This document shows positions 1 through 7,800 of a stretch of DNA of 16,764 nucleotides, one piece after another. Positions within the stretch are counted from its first letter, which is position 1; the number at the start of each line of letters is the position of its first letter. Made by a program: the position numbers and the translations under genes. This stretch comes from CAZKFG01 sp964551985. Its GTDB lineage: Bacteria > Bacillota > Negativicutes > Acidaminococcales > JAISLQ01. A model generated the notes under the pieces. The model was not told the origin of the DNA and made no database searches. It saw only the letters and a list, made by a program, of their open reading frames with translations. The stretch is taken from assembly GCA_964551985.1 (NCBI GenBank), contig CAZKFG010000052.1:1-16764 (forward strand), in the 5' to 3' direction.

Positions 1-5
1 AAAGG

Positions 6-350
6 ATGGTAAATCAACAAAAAACAGCTGAAACATCCGTTCTTCTAAGACCTGATAGCAGTAAGAAGCAGACTTTTGCTGAACAAATTGAAGAATTTAA
101 TAAAAAAGATAGAAATAATGATGTTGTAATTGATTTACTTTTGGGAACAAAATCCAACATTAAAGCAGCACCTAGCCAACAAAATCAACAGAAAAAAAAT
201 CAACAAAAAACTATCGAAGAAGAATATGCAGAGCAAGAAAAACAAATTAATGAATTTGTACAAGGGACAAAATATAAGACTAATACTCCAACAAACTATG
301 TACTTACAGGCGAAACAACAACTTTTATTAAAATAACTGACAATAAATAA
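6..350 (+). CDS. Hypothetical Gln/Lys-rich protein, probably 5'-truncated by the window edge
   Basis: I do not recognise this protein. The visible part is 114 residues, hydrophilic, rich in Gln, Lys, Asn and Glu, with no membrane segment or signal peptide. Residues about 54-86 look like a charged, probably helical stretch of low complexity. The first ATG, at position 6, has AAAGG directly abutting it, which is too close for a ribosome site, and the frame is open to the window edge, so the true start is probably upstream and the gene partial. A rho-independent terminator begins just after the stop, so this is the last gene of a preceding unit and is transcriptionally separate from mlaE. Being real is supported by the clean stop-terminator junction; function is unknown. 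Confidence 0.55.
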   Translation: MVNQQKTAETSVLLRPDSSKKQTFAEQIEEFNKKDRNNDVVIDLLLGTKSNIKAAPSQQNQQKKNQQKTIEEEYAEQEKQINEFVQGTKYKTNTPTNYVLTGETTTFIKITDNK

Positions 351-351
351 G

Positions 352-375
352 CCCCTAAAAAAGGGGTTTTATTTT
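352..375 (+). terminator. Rho-independent terminator of the upstream unit
   Basis: CCCCT (352-356) pairs with AGGGG (362-366) across an A5 loop. The stem can be lengthened by G351-U367 wobble and two A-U pairs. TTTTATTTT follows immediately. It lies two bases after the stop codon of the first gene. Confidence 0.85.
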
Positions 376-393
376 CATTTGTTAGCAGGATTT

Positions 394-422
394 TTGACAA
401 CAAATATTGAATAGTATATATT
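394..422 (+). promoter_or_regulatory. Sigma-A type promoter of mlaEFD
   Basis: TTGACA at 394-399 is an exact -35 box. TATATT at 417-422 differs from the -10 consensus at one base, and the spacer is exactly 17 bases. It lies between the upstream terminator and mlaE. The ribosome site AAGGAG (435-440) and ATG (447) follow, giving a very short leader of about 15-20 bases. Confidence 0.85.
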
Positions 423-446
423 TATAGTAAAACCAAGGAGAAGCCA

Positions 447-1220
447 ATGTATTTAGAAAATATTGCCAACAACATAGGTTCGTTTGTAATTAATAAAAGT
501 ACAAATATCGGCAAAGTAGCTATTTTACTTTGGCAAACTTTAACTAATTTGCATAAAGCAAGTAGCAAAGAAACTGTAAAACAGATGGCTAAACTGGGTG
601 TGGATTCGCTGTTTATAGTTATAATAACATCTGTCACAGCGGGTATGGTTTTTGCTGTTCAGACAGCGATGGAATTTGTCAAACTTGGTGCAGGAAATTC
701 TGTTGGTGGTATAGTGACAATTGCTATGGGTCGTGAGCTTGTGCCAATTCTCGCAGGTGTTGTAATGTCTGGGCGTGTTGGTGCAGCAATTACCGCTGAG
801 ATTGGTAGCATGAAGGTTACAGAACAGATTGATGCTTTAAGAGTTATGGCAGTAAATCCAGTTATTTATCTTGTTGTACCAAGATTTTTGGCATGTGTAT
901 TAATGCTACCGATAATTGCGGTTTTTGCAAACATTTGTGGCTCTTGGGGTGGATATATGATTTCTAATGCTTATGCAGGGATTACTTATTATAGTTATAT
1001 AAATTCTATAAAAACTTTTTGTGTACCGTTTGACATTGTTGGTGGATTGATAAAGTGTTTCTTTTTTGGTGGAATAGTGGCTATTATAGGTTGTTATAAG
1101 GGGCTTACAACACAGCTTGGCGCAGAAGGCGTAGGTGTTGCTACAACAAGTTCTGTTGTTATATCAATAATTCTGGTTTTTATTGCTAATTATTTTTTAT
1201 CTTTAGCATTATTCGTTTGA
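447..1220 (+). CDS. mlaE: MlaE-family ABC transporter permease (phospholipid transport)
   Basis: This is the inner-membrane permease of an MCE-type lipid transporter that works with MlaF and MlaD to move phospholipids between inner and outer membranes. At 257 residues it has the usual family length. An amphipathic N-terminus (about 1-48) precedes hydrophobic segments near 52-75, 85-110, 140-165, 195-217 and 235-257. The conserved MlaE core is clear: GREL at 95-98, SGRVGAAITAEIG at 108-120 and the coupling-helix region TEQIDALRVMAVNP at 125-138. The start is fixed by AAGGAG seven bases upstream. It is first in a three-gene operon; mlaF begins 17 bases after its stop. The family assignment is secure. 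The phospholipid substrate is inferred from the family. No MlaB-like STAS partner is encoded nearby. Confidence 0.95.
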   Translation: MYLENIANNIGSFVINKSTNIGKVAILLWQTLTNLHKASSKETVKQMAKLGVDSLFIVIITSVTAGMVFAVQTAMEFVKLGAGNSVGGIVTIAMGRELVPILAGVVMSGRVGAAITAEIGSMKVTEQIDALRVMAVNPVIYLVVPRFLACVLMLPIIAVFANICGSWGGYMISNAYAGITYYSYINSIKTFCVPFDIVGGLIKCFFFGGIVAIIGCYKGLTTQLGAEGVGVATTSSVVISIILVFIANYFLSLALFV

Positions 1221-1222
1221 TA

Positions 1223-1239
1223 GTGAGGTATTTTCAGTG
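1223..1239 (+). promoter_or_regulatory. Ribosome binding site that fixes the GTG start of mlaF
   Basis: GTGAGGT at 1223-1229 precedes GTG at 1237 by seven bases. The first in-frame ATG (1255) has no comparable site and would remove residues of the first beta strand, so the GTG start is preferred. Confidence 0.7.
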
Positions 1240-1998
1240 ACCCAAGCCATAGTTATGAAGGATGTAAAAATTTCATATGGTGATAAAGTTGTGCTCAATG
1301 GCATAGATTTGATTGTGGAAAAAGGGCAAGTTTTGGCAATTATTGGCGCTAGCGGTTCTGGGAAAAGCACTATTTTGCGTATGCTTATAGGGCTTATGCA
1401 GCCTACAAGCGGTACAATTACTATTGATGGCGAGCAGGTGGAAAATTACACTGAAGAACAGTGGAATAAGCTAAGACAAAAAATGGGAATGGTTTTTCAA
1501 TATTCGGCATTATTTGACTCTATGACAGTTGTTGAAAATGTAGCTTTTGGACTTCGTCAACATACTGACAAAAGTGATGATGAGATTTTACAAATAGTTA
1601 AAACAAATTTGCAGCTTGTAGGTCTTGAAGGCTATGAAAATTATATGCCAAGTGAGTTATCAGGTGGTATGAAAAAAAGAGTTAGTCTTGCCAGAACAAT
1701 TTCTACAAATCCTGAAATTTTACTTTATGATGAACCTACAGCAGGGTTAGATCCTGTGATGTCTGATGTTATAAATAAACTTATGCTAAAGACAAAACAA
1801 CTGTTTAAAGTTACCTCAGTACTTGTAACACACGATATGTACTCAGCTTTCTTTGTGGCAGATAAGATTGCGATGATTGACAATGGTCTTATAATAGAAC
1901 AAGGTACACCAAAAGAGATATTAAAATCAGACAATAGTATTGTAAAAAGATTTGTAGATAAAGCACTGCCACTGGGAGGATTGTTGGATGAAAAATGA
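1237..1998 (+). CDS. mlaF: MlaF-family ABC transporter ATPase
   Basis: This is the cytoplasmic ATPase that powers the MlaE permease. All nucleotide-binding motifs are intact: Walker A GASGSGKST (37-45), Q-loop Gln88, signature LSGGM (141-145), Walker B ending in catalytic Glu166 (LLYDEP, 162-167), D-loop near 170-173 and switch His199. The FQYSALFDSMTV stretch after the Q-loop is typical of the MlaF/Ttg2A branch. Its 253 residues are close to the family norm, and the last 25 or so residues form a short C-terminal extension that may contact the partner subunit. The gene starts at GTG and its end overlaps the mlaD start by 11 bases, implying translational coupling. The general family call is very secure. 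Confidence 0.96.
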   Translation: MTQAIVMKDVKISYGDKVVLNGIDLIVEKGQVLAIIGASGSGKSTILRMLIGLMQPTSGTITIDGEQVENYTEEQWNKLRQKMGMVFQYSALFDSMTVVENVAFGLRQHTDKSDDEILQIVKTNLQLVGLEGYENYMPSELSGGMKKRVSLARTISTNPEILLYDEPTAGLDPVMSDVINKLMLKTKQLFKVTSVLVTHDMYSAFFVADKIAMIDNGLIIEQGTPKEILKSDNSIVKRFVDKALPLGGLLDEK

Positions 1999-3262
1999 AA
2001 CTAAAGTAGGATTATTTGTCATTTTTGGCTTGGCAGCACTTATGGCTGTAGTGTCTTTTTTAGGCTTTATTAGATTGTCATTTGATAGCTACGATTTATA
2101 CATAAAATTTCAGAGAGCCAGTGGCTTAAAGCCTGGTAATATTGTAAACTTTGTGGGTGTTCCGGTGGGACAAGTTGAAGAAATAAAAGTAGCTGGTAAT
2201 AACGTTATTGTTACTGCAAAAATAAAAAATAGCATTAAAATACCTGAAGGATCGATGTTCTTATTGGGCTCAGAAGGTATGATGGGTTCTATGTATATTG
2301 ATATATCGCCTCCAGACGAACAAATAGATAAATATATTCCGCCAAATGCTAAGGTAAATGGTACTGCAGGTTCTAGTGTAGATCAATTTATGGAATCAGC
2401 AACAGATGTTTTAGGGAAAATAAGTCTTATGGCAGACTCTATAAATGTTATATTTGCAGATAAAGAAGTGCAAGATTCTATTATTGTTACAGTGAAAAAT
2501 ACGCGTGATATAACAAACAATATGAAGGATATGACAAAAGTATTTGCCGATTTGGCAGTACAAAATAAAGACCAATTAGAGCAAACGGTAAGGCAGCTAA
2601 GTTCTATGGCGTTGCAAATGAACCAAGTTGCAACAACTATGAATAAGATGATGGGTCAAATAGATAATAATGGTAATACAAGTAAAGAAATAATCACAAC
2701 GTTGCACAACCTAAACCAAGCAAGCCAAAATGTTGAGAAAATTACTAAAAGTATTGAAAAACTAACAGGTGATGAAAAACTCCAAGACGATATTAAAAAA
2801 ACCATAGAAAATTCACGTCAAGCTAGCGAAAAAGCAAACAAAATGCTAGGAGCCTTTAGTGGAGGTGGCATTCAAACATCAATAGACTTAAAATATGGTG
2901 ACAAACCGGACAAATACAGAGCTGATGCCACTTTAAAATTTGATTATGCAAAAAATAAATTTGTTGTTGCAGGAATTTCGTCTATAGGTAATGATAATGA
3001 CTGGAACTTACAATTAGGGCAGGGAGATAATAAGACGGCGCTCAGAGGAGGCATTGTACTAGGTAAATTGGGTGCTGGATTAGATGTTGCTCCATTTAAG
3101 TGGCTAAAATTATCCGCAGATGCTTATGACCCAGATGATTTTAAGGTCAAAATAAGTGGTGAAATAAAACTTACAGATAAATTTTCTATAGTTGGTGAGG
3201 CTCTTGATGTAAGGAAAAAAGCAATTGATAGTACCTACATAGGTGTAAGAAGTTATTTTTAA
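1988..3262 (+). CDS. mlaD: MlaD-like MCE protein with fused C-terminal beta domain
   Basis: This is the periplasmic lipid-binding subunit of the MlaEFD complex. A single N-terminal membrane anchor (7-28) is followed by one MCE domain (about 35-108), recognisable from the SGLKPGNIVNFVGVPVGQV stretch at 45-63. A long Gln/Asn/Met-rich helical region (130-290) follows, then a beta-rich segment (296-424) of alternating hydrophobic strands that ends in Phe. The final strand, YIGVRSYF, nearly fits the outer-membrane beta-signal, with Gly five residues before the terminal aromatic. E. coli MlaD is about 183 residues, so this protein is more than twice as long. In Veillonella parvula a MlaD of this architecture has been reported to bridge both membranes, which would explain the missing MlaA and MlaC. 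GGGAGGA at 1974-1980 supports the start inside the mlaF end. The MCE call is secure; barrel insertion is inferred. Confidence 0.93.
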   Translation: MKNETKVGLFVIFGLAALMAVVSFLGFIRLSFDSYDLYIKFQRASGLKPGNIVNFVGVPVGQVEEIKVAGNNVIVTAKIKNSIKIPEGSMFLLGSEGMMGSMYIDISPPDEQIDKYIPPNAKVNGTAGSSVDQFMESATDVLGKISLMADSINVIFADKEVQDSIIVTVKNTRDITNNMKDMTKVFADLAVQNKDQLEQTVRQLSSMALQMNQVATTMNKMMGQIDNNGNTSKEIITTLHNLNQASQNVEKITKSIEKLTGDEKLQDDIKKTIENSRQASEKANKMLGAFSGGGIQTSIDLKYGDKPDKYRADATLKFDYAKNKFVVAGISSIGNDNDWNLQLGQGDNKTALRGGIVLGKLGAGLDVAPFKWLKLSADAYDPDDFKVKISGEIKLTDKFSIVGEALDVRKKAIDSTYIGVRSYF

Positions 3263-3314
3263 AGCAACTTGCAAAAACTTTACAAATTTATCACAATTAG
3301 TGGCTGGGGCTTTA

Positions 3315-3343
3315 TTGACAGTAAGAATATAGGCTAATATAAT
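3315..3343 (+). promoter_or_regulatory. Perfect-consensus promoter of tolC
   Basis: TTGACA (3315-3320), a 17-base spacer and TATAAT (3338-3343) match the housekeeping consensus exactly. A leader of about 45 bases leads to the ribosome site CGGAGG (3385-3390) and the ATG at 3398. No hairpin terminator is visible between mlaD and this promoter, so read-through from mlaEFD may add to tolC expression. Confidence 0.9.
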
Positions 3344-3397
3344 ATGTTTTAGGTAAAGTATTATTTATATAAAGTAGTTAATAACGGAGGCTAATAA

Positions 3398-4729
3398 ATG
3401 AAAAAGAAAATTATACTAGTGACAGTTTGTTTACAACTAGCTTTTGCAAGTAATTATGCTCTAGCACAGACAGAACAGATGCAAACTGTACAACAATCTG
3501 CTCAACAAGTGCAAGCAAAAACAGTAGAATTGACGCTAAATCAAGCAATTGATATGGCATTGAATAACAACCCTAAAATTACTATAGCTAAAGGTAGTTT
3601 AAAAAGTGCCGAAGGTAATAAAAAGCAGATTATTGGTCAATATGGTTTGCAGGCGAATTATCAATATGCGATGAATCGTTCGCACAACTATCAATCGCTT
3701 ATTGATGCAGGTGTAACTGATAGATTTTCTAACACTACAAGTGTATCTTATCCTCTTTACACAGGCGGTAAGAGAAAAGGTAGTGTAGATGCAGCGCGCC
3801 GCAACTTAGAAATTGCTAATCTTGAAGTGTCACGTACAGATCAGGTTGTAAAACTTGATGCAACACAAGCGTACTTTACAGTGCTTCAAACACGTAATAT
3901 GGTTATTTTGAACAAAGAATCTGTAACAAGATTAGAAGACCATTTAAAAAACACCAAAGCTCGTTACGAAGTGGGTGTTGTTGCTAAAGTGGATGTTTTG
4001 CGTTCAGAAGTTGAACTGGCAAACGCCCAACAAGAACTTATAAAAGCACAAAACAATTATGATGTAGCAGTAGCTACTCTTAATAACATTGTAGGATTAC
4101 CTCAAGATACTAATACTTTGATACAAGATGATTTGACGTACAGTCAATACGATAAAGAGTTAGAAGGTTGTTTAAACTTTGCTAGACAGCACCAACCACA
4201 ACTAATGCAGGCATACAAATCGGTTCAAGCTGCTAAAAGCAGTATAATGGCAGCGAGAAGTGGTTATTTGCCAAGTGTTACACTTTCGTCATCTTATGGT
4301 TGGGGAGATAAGGACTTTCCAGGAGATAGAAAATCTAACTGGGAAGCTAATGCAGTTTTAAGTTTTAGTATATTTGATTCAAATACTACACGCGGTGCAG
4401 TGGATAATGCTCAAGGTAACTTAATTCAAAAAGAAGCAGAACTAAAGCAAGTAGAAGATAACATATACCTACTTGTAAGAACTTATTTTTTTGGCTTTAA
4501 AGAAGCGGAAAAACGCATTTCCACAGCGCAAATTGCTGTAGAGACAGCTAAAGAAGATTATAAAATTGCCCAAGTACGTTATCAAGCAGGGGTTGGAACT
4601 AACACGGATGTTATAGATGCAGCAGTCGCTTTAACGCAAGCGCAAACAAATTATGTACAAGCATTATATGATTATAATACTTCGTTAGCTAGTTTAGAGA
4701 GCGCTATGGGTGTTCCTGTAGTTAGATAA
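3398..4729 (+). CDS. tolC: TolC-family outer-membrane efflux/secretion channel
   Basis: This is a trimeric outer-membrane duct that docks with inner-membrane pumps or type I exporters to expel drugs or proteins. A Sec signal peptide (1-23, ALA before Gln24) precedes two outer-membrane efflux protein repeats, about 46-235 and 255-440. Each has long amphipathic helices and short beta segments; the NNPKI motif near 57-61 opens the first repeat. The segment AQVRYQAGVGTNTDVIDA near the end is a classic TolC signature. The length of 443 residues suits the family. The start is fixed by CGGAGG seven bases upstream. It has its own strong promoter and terminator and is flanked by no pump or membrane-fusion gene, so its partner must lie elsewhere. 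The link to mlaEFD and tamB suggests a general envelope role rather than one dedicated pump; that is inference. Confidence 0.93.
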   Translation: MKKKIILVTVCLQLAFASNYALAQTEQMQTVQQSAQQVQAKTVELTLNQAIDMALNNNPKITIAKGSLKSAEGNKKQIIGQYGLQANYQYAMNRSHNYQSLIDAGVTDRFSNTTSVSYPLYTGGKRKGSVDAARRNLEIANLEVSRTDQVVKLDATQAYFTVLQTRNMVILNKESVTRLEDHLKNTKARYEVGVVAKVDVLRSEVELANAQQELIKAQNNYDVAVATLNNIVGLPQDTNTLIQDDLTYSQYDKELEGCLNFARQHQPQLMQAYKSVQAAKSSIMAARSGYLPSVTLSSSYGWGDKDFPGDRKSNWEANAVLSFSIFDSNTTRGAVDNAQGNLIQKEAELKQVEDNIYLLVRTYFFGFKEAEKRISTAQIAVETAKEDYKIAQVRYQAGVGTNTDVIDAAVALTQAQTNYVQALYDYNTSLASLESAMGVPVVR

Positions 4730-4730
4730 A

Positions 4731-4770
4731 TAAATAAGTGGTCGTTTATCGACCACTTATTTACTATTTT
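4731..4770 (+). terminator. Strong hairpin terminator after tolC
   Basis: A perfect 14-bp stem, positions 4731-4744 pairing with 4750-4763, closes a TTTAT loop. The 3' arm and following bases (ACTTATTT then CTATTTT) are U-rich. It begins one base after the tolC stop codon. The T-rich tail is interrupted, so some read-through into tamB is plausible. Confidence 0.85.
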
Positions 4771-4788
4771 ATGCAAAAGAGATATTCT

Positions 4789-4806
4789 AGAGGCTATATA
4801 TTAATG
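4789..4806 (+). promoter_or_regulatory. Ribosome binding site that fixes the tamB start
   Basis: AGAGG at 4789-4793 lies ten bases before ATG 4804. The upstream in-frame GTG (4738) lies inside the terminator hairpin, and ATG 4771 has no purine-rich site before it. Only the 4804 start puts the Lys/Arg-rich signal anchor at the N-terminus. Confidence 0.65.
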
Positions 4807-7800
4807 AAGAAAAGAAAAATATTAATATTATCAGCTTTAATAGTAGCGTTGTTAATTGGTATTGCGTATGCAGCTTTGCCTAACGTTTTAAGTGCGGTCA
4901 AACAGCAGGTGCTGGAGTCAGCGCAAAAAAATATATATGGTAGTTTGCATCTAACCGATTTAAGATTAACTGGTCTTACGCAAATAACTATTGACAATAT
5001 ACAAGTAAAAGACGCAAAAGAAAAACCTGTTTTTAAGACGGATTTTCTTTGCGTTAATTTTAGTTTGTTTGATTTGGTATTTAACTATTCTGATCCAATA
5101 AAGGCTATATCTAAAATTACACTGGCAAATAAAAGCCAATTATTTTTGAGTGTTAATAGTGATGGGACTTGGAACATCAGTAATTTAATAAAACTAGATG
5201 ATACTCAAAAACCTTCTTTTTATGCCTTGATAGCAATGAACGATTTAGACTTGCATTTGACAACTCCGCACAATAAAGAGCTATTAACAATAAGCGGCGA
5301 GATTGATTCAGCAAAAAACCCTTTTTATCAAACTGACATTACAATTGTACAATCAAATAATAAATTAAGAGCTAAAGGGAAAATCTCTCTAGATGGTCAG
5401 GGGGATTTGCAAATAACATCTAACAAAATAGAGGCTTTAGAATTTGCAAAAATTGCCAAAGCGACTTTGGGAATAGATAATTTAGCTGGACAAATAGAAA
5501 AAATTAATTTTACTTGGACTAATAAAAAAGGTCAAAATATTTTTGATGGCGATGTTGTATTTAATAAGTTAAGCGGAGATTACTCGTTAGATGGCAGAGA
5601 TTTGCATATAGTTTTAGACGGAAAAATAAAAGCTAATGCAAACGCTTTGAATTTTAACGGTTTTTCTGTTGCGATTAATGGACAAAACGTGAACGTGCGG
5701 GGGCAACTACTTTTAGATGAAGCTATTCCAGTAGCCAAGACTCTTACTTTAAGTAGTGATAGCTTTGATTTTAGCAAAATTTACCCTATTGATAACTATA
5801 AAGGCGATTTCAAATTTTCTGTCTCTTTAAACGGGATGTTAGAAAAAGATTTGCAAGCATTGTCAGTGCAAGGAGAATTTGGTTTTAACAATCTTAAAGT
5901 AGATTATTGGGAGTTGTCTGATGCTAAAATAAAATTTTTTAGCAAAGATGGTCAACTCTTTATTAACCAAGCACAAGCAAAAATGTTTGCTGGAATCGTT
6001 GATATAAATGGACAATACAATTATAAAGATAATATTTTGGTAGGTAACGCAGATTTTGTAAATGTTGATGCTGGAAAGCTGATAAATAATAGCGACTTGT
6101 CGGGCTTTATTAACTCTAAGATAGCTTTTACAGGTAAGCCAACACTAGAAGATATTAACATAGCAATTACCGCTTCTAGTGATAAATTGGCTTGGCGTGA
6201 CATTGTTCTGACCAATTTAAATGCTACAGCCAAACATGAAAACAATAATACTTGGCTAAATGATTTTTCGGCAAATGTTGGCAAAGGAACTATTGCTGCA
6301 CAAGGGAAAATAATAAATCATATAATAACAGGCAATATTTCATCAGGTGATTTACCAATAGCAGAGATTTGTAAATCTTTTAATTTAACAGGTGATGGTA
6401 TTTTAAATATCAAAGCAGATGTTTTTGGTGATATTGATAATCTATCTGCAAAAGTCGATTTGATGGCAGAAGATGCAACTATAGAAAAACAACCTATCAA
6501 ACAATTGAGTTGCAATATAGTATTGCAAGGTAAAACTGTAACAATTAATGATCTGCTAGCAAAAATGAACTATGGTGCATATTTACTTAACGGAACAATA
6601 GATACATCAACAAATAACGGAGATTTAACTTTAATGTCCAAAGCGGTACGTTTAGAGCCTATCGCTGCTTTAGTGATTCCAGACGAAAAAATAACAGGTA
6701 ATATGGACAGTGTTATCAAGATAAAAGGTTTACTAAATAATCCACTTATTGATGCTGATATATCAATTTATGAAGCTAGTTTTAGAGATAATTTCATAGA
6801 AAAAGTGCAGGGTAAGTGTACTTATCAGCAAGGGGATTTCTTTTTAAATGATGTGAAAATTAACTTTATGCAAACTAAAGTTGTGTTAGATGGCAAAATA
6901 GATAGTAAAAATATTCTAGACCTTAATTTTAAAGGTGATAATATAAGACTTGAGAGCTTGCCAGCATACGATGGAGTTAAAATGTTTGGCGGTATTGATT
7001 TAAACGGTAGCTTGACAGGTAATATTAGTAAACCAATATTTAATGGGCAAGTTGGGGCTAGTGAAATATTATTAAACAATCAAATGTTTAATAATATTCA
7101 AGGCTTTGCATGGAGTGAAGGTGGGGTAAATAATTACTTTAGAATATCTTTTACTAATGGTGATGGTTTATATAGCCTAGACGCCAGTGTTGATTTTGCG
7201 GAAAAGTTTGCTCATGGATTACTTGAGATAAAAAATGGTGATGTGAGTGCTTTGACTGGCGTTGCAGGACTTAATTTGGATATAGACGGTAGGATAAATG
7301 GAGTTTTAAGTCTAAACGAAGGCGGAAAACGTACAGGCGCAAAACTGATTGCCCAGATAGAACAAGCACACGTCAGAGGAATTGGCTTTGAATCAATTGA
7401 TGTCAATCTTTACCTACATCAAAACAAATTAAGAATAAATAAACTAGAAGCAAAACAAGGTGAAGGAAAAATTGTAGGATTAGGTAGTGCGGATTTTAAT
7501 GGGGATTTGGCATTAGAATTAAGTGGTACGAAGATTAATGCAGCTCTTTTAACTGCTTATATGGGAAATGCTTTTAGACTTACAGGTGATTTGAATTTTC
7601 TCATTCAAGTAAATGGCACAGCGCAAAATCCTTCTGCTGTTGCATCTTTGCAAATTTCGCCTGGTAGCATTAACGAAACTACTTTTGACAATTTGTATGG
7701 CTTATGTAGTCTGAAAAATGATGTTATTAATGTTGAACAATTATTTATTTCTAAAGATGTTTACAAAATGAGTGCTTATGGTAAGATCCCTTTTGATTTA

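Noticed and set aside
177..210. Repeat array in the Gln/Lys-rich stretch of the first gene
   Set aside because: The similarity among CAACAAAAA-type runs comes from Gln/Lys codon bias in AT-rich DNA; there is no regular unit or spacing, so not a CRISPR or tandem repeat.
4738..4803. Upstream extension of TamB from GTG 4738 or ATG 4771
   Set aside because: The GTG lies within the terminator stem, neither codon has a ribosome site, and the added residues would displace the basic signal anchor from the N-terminus.
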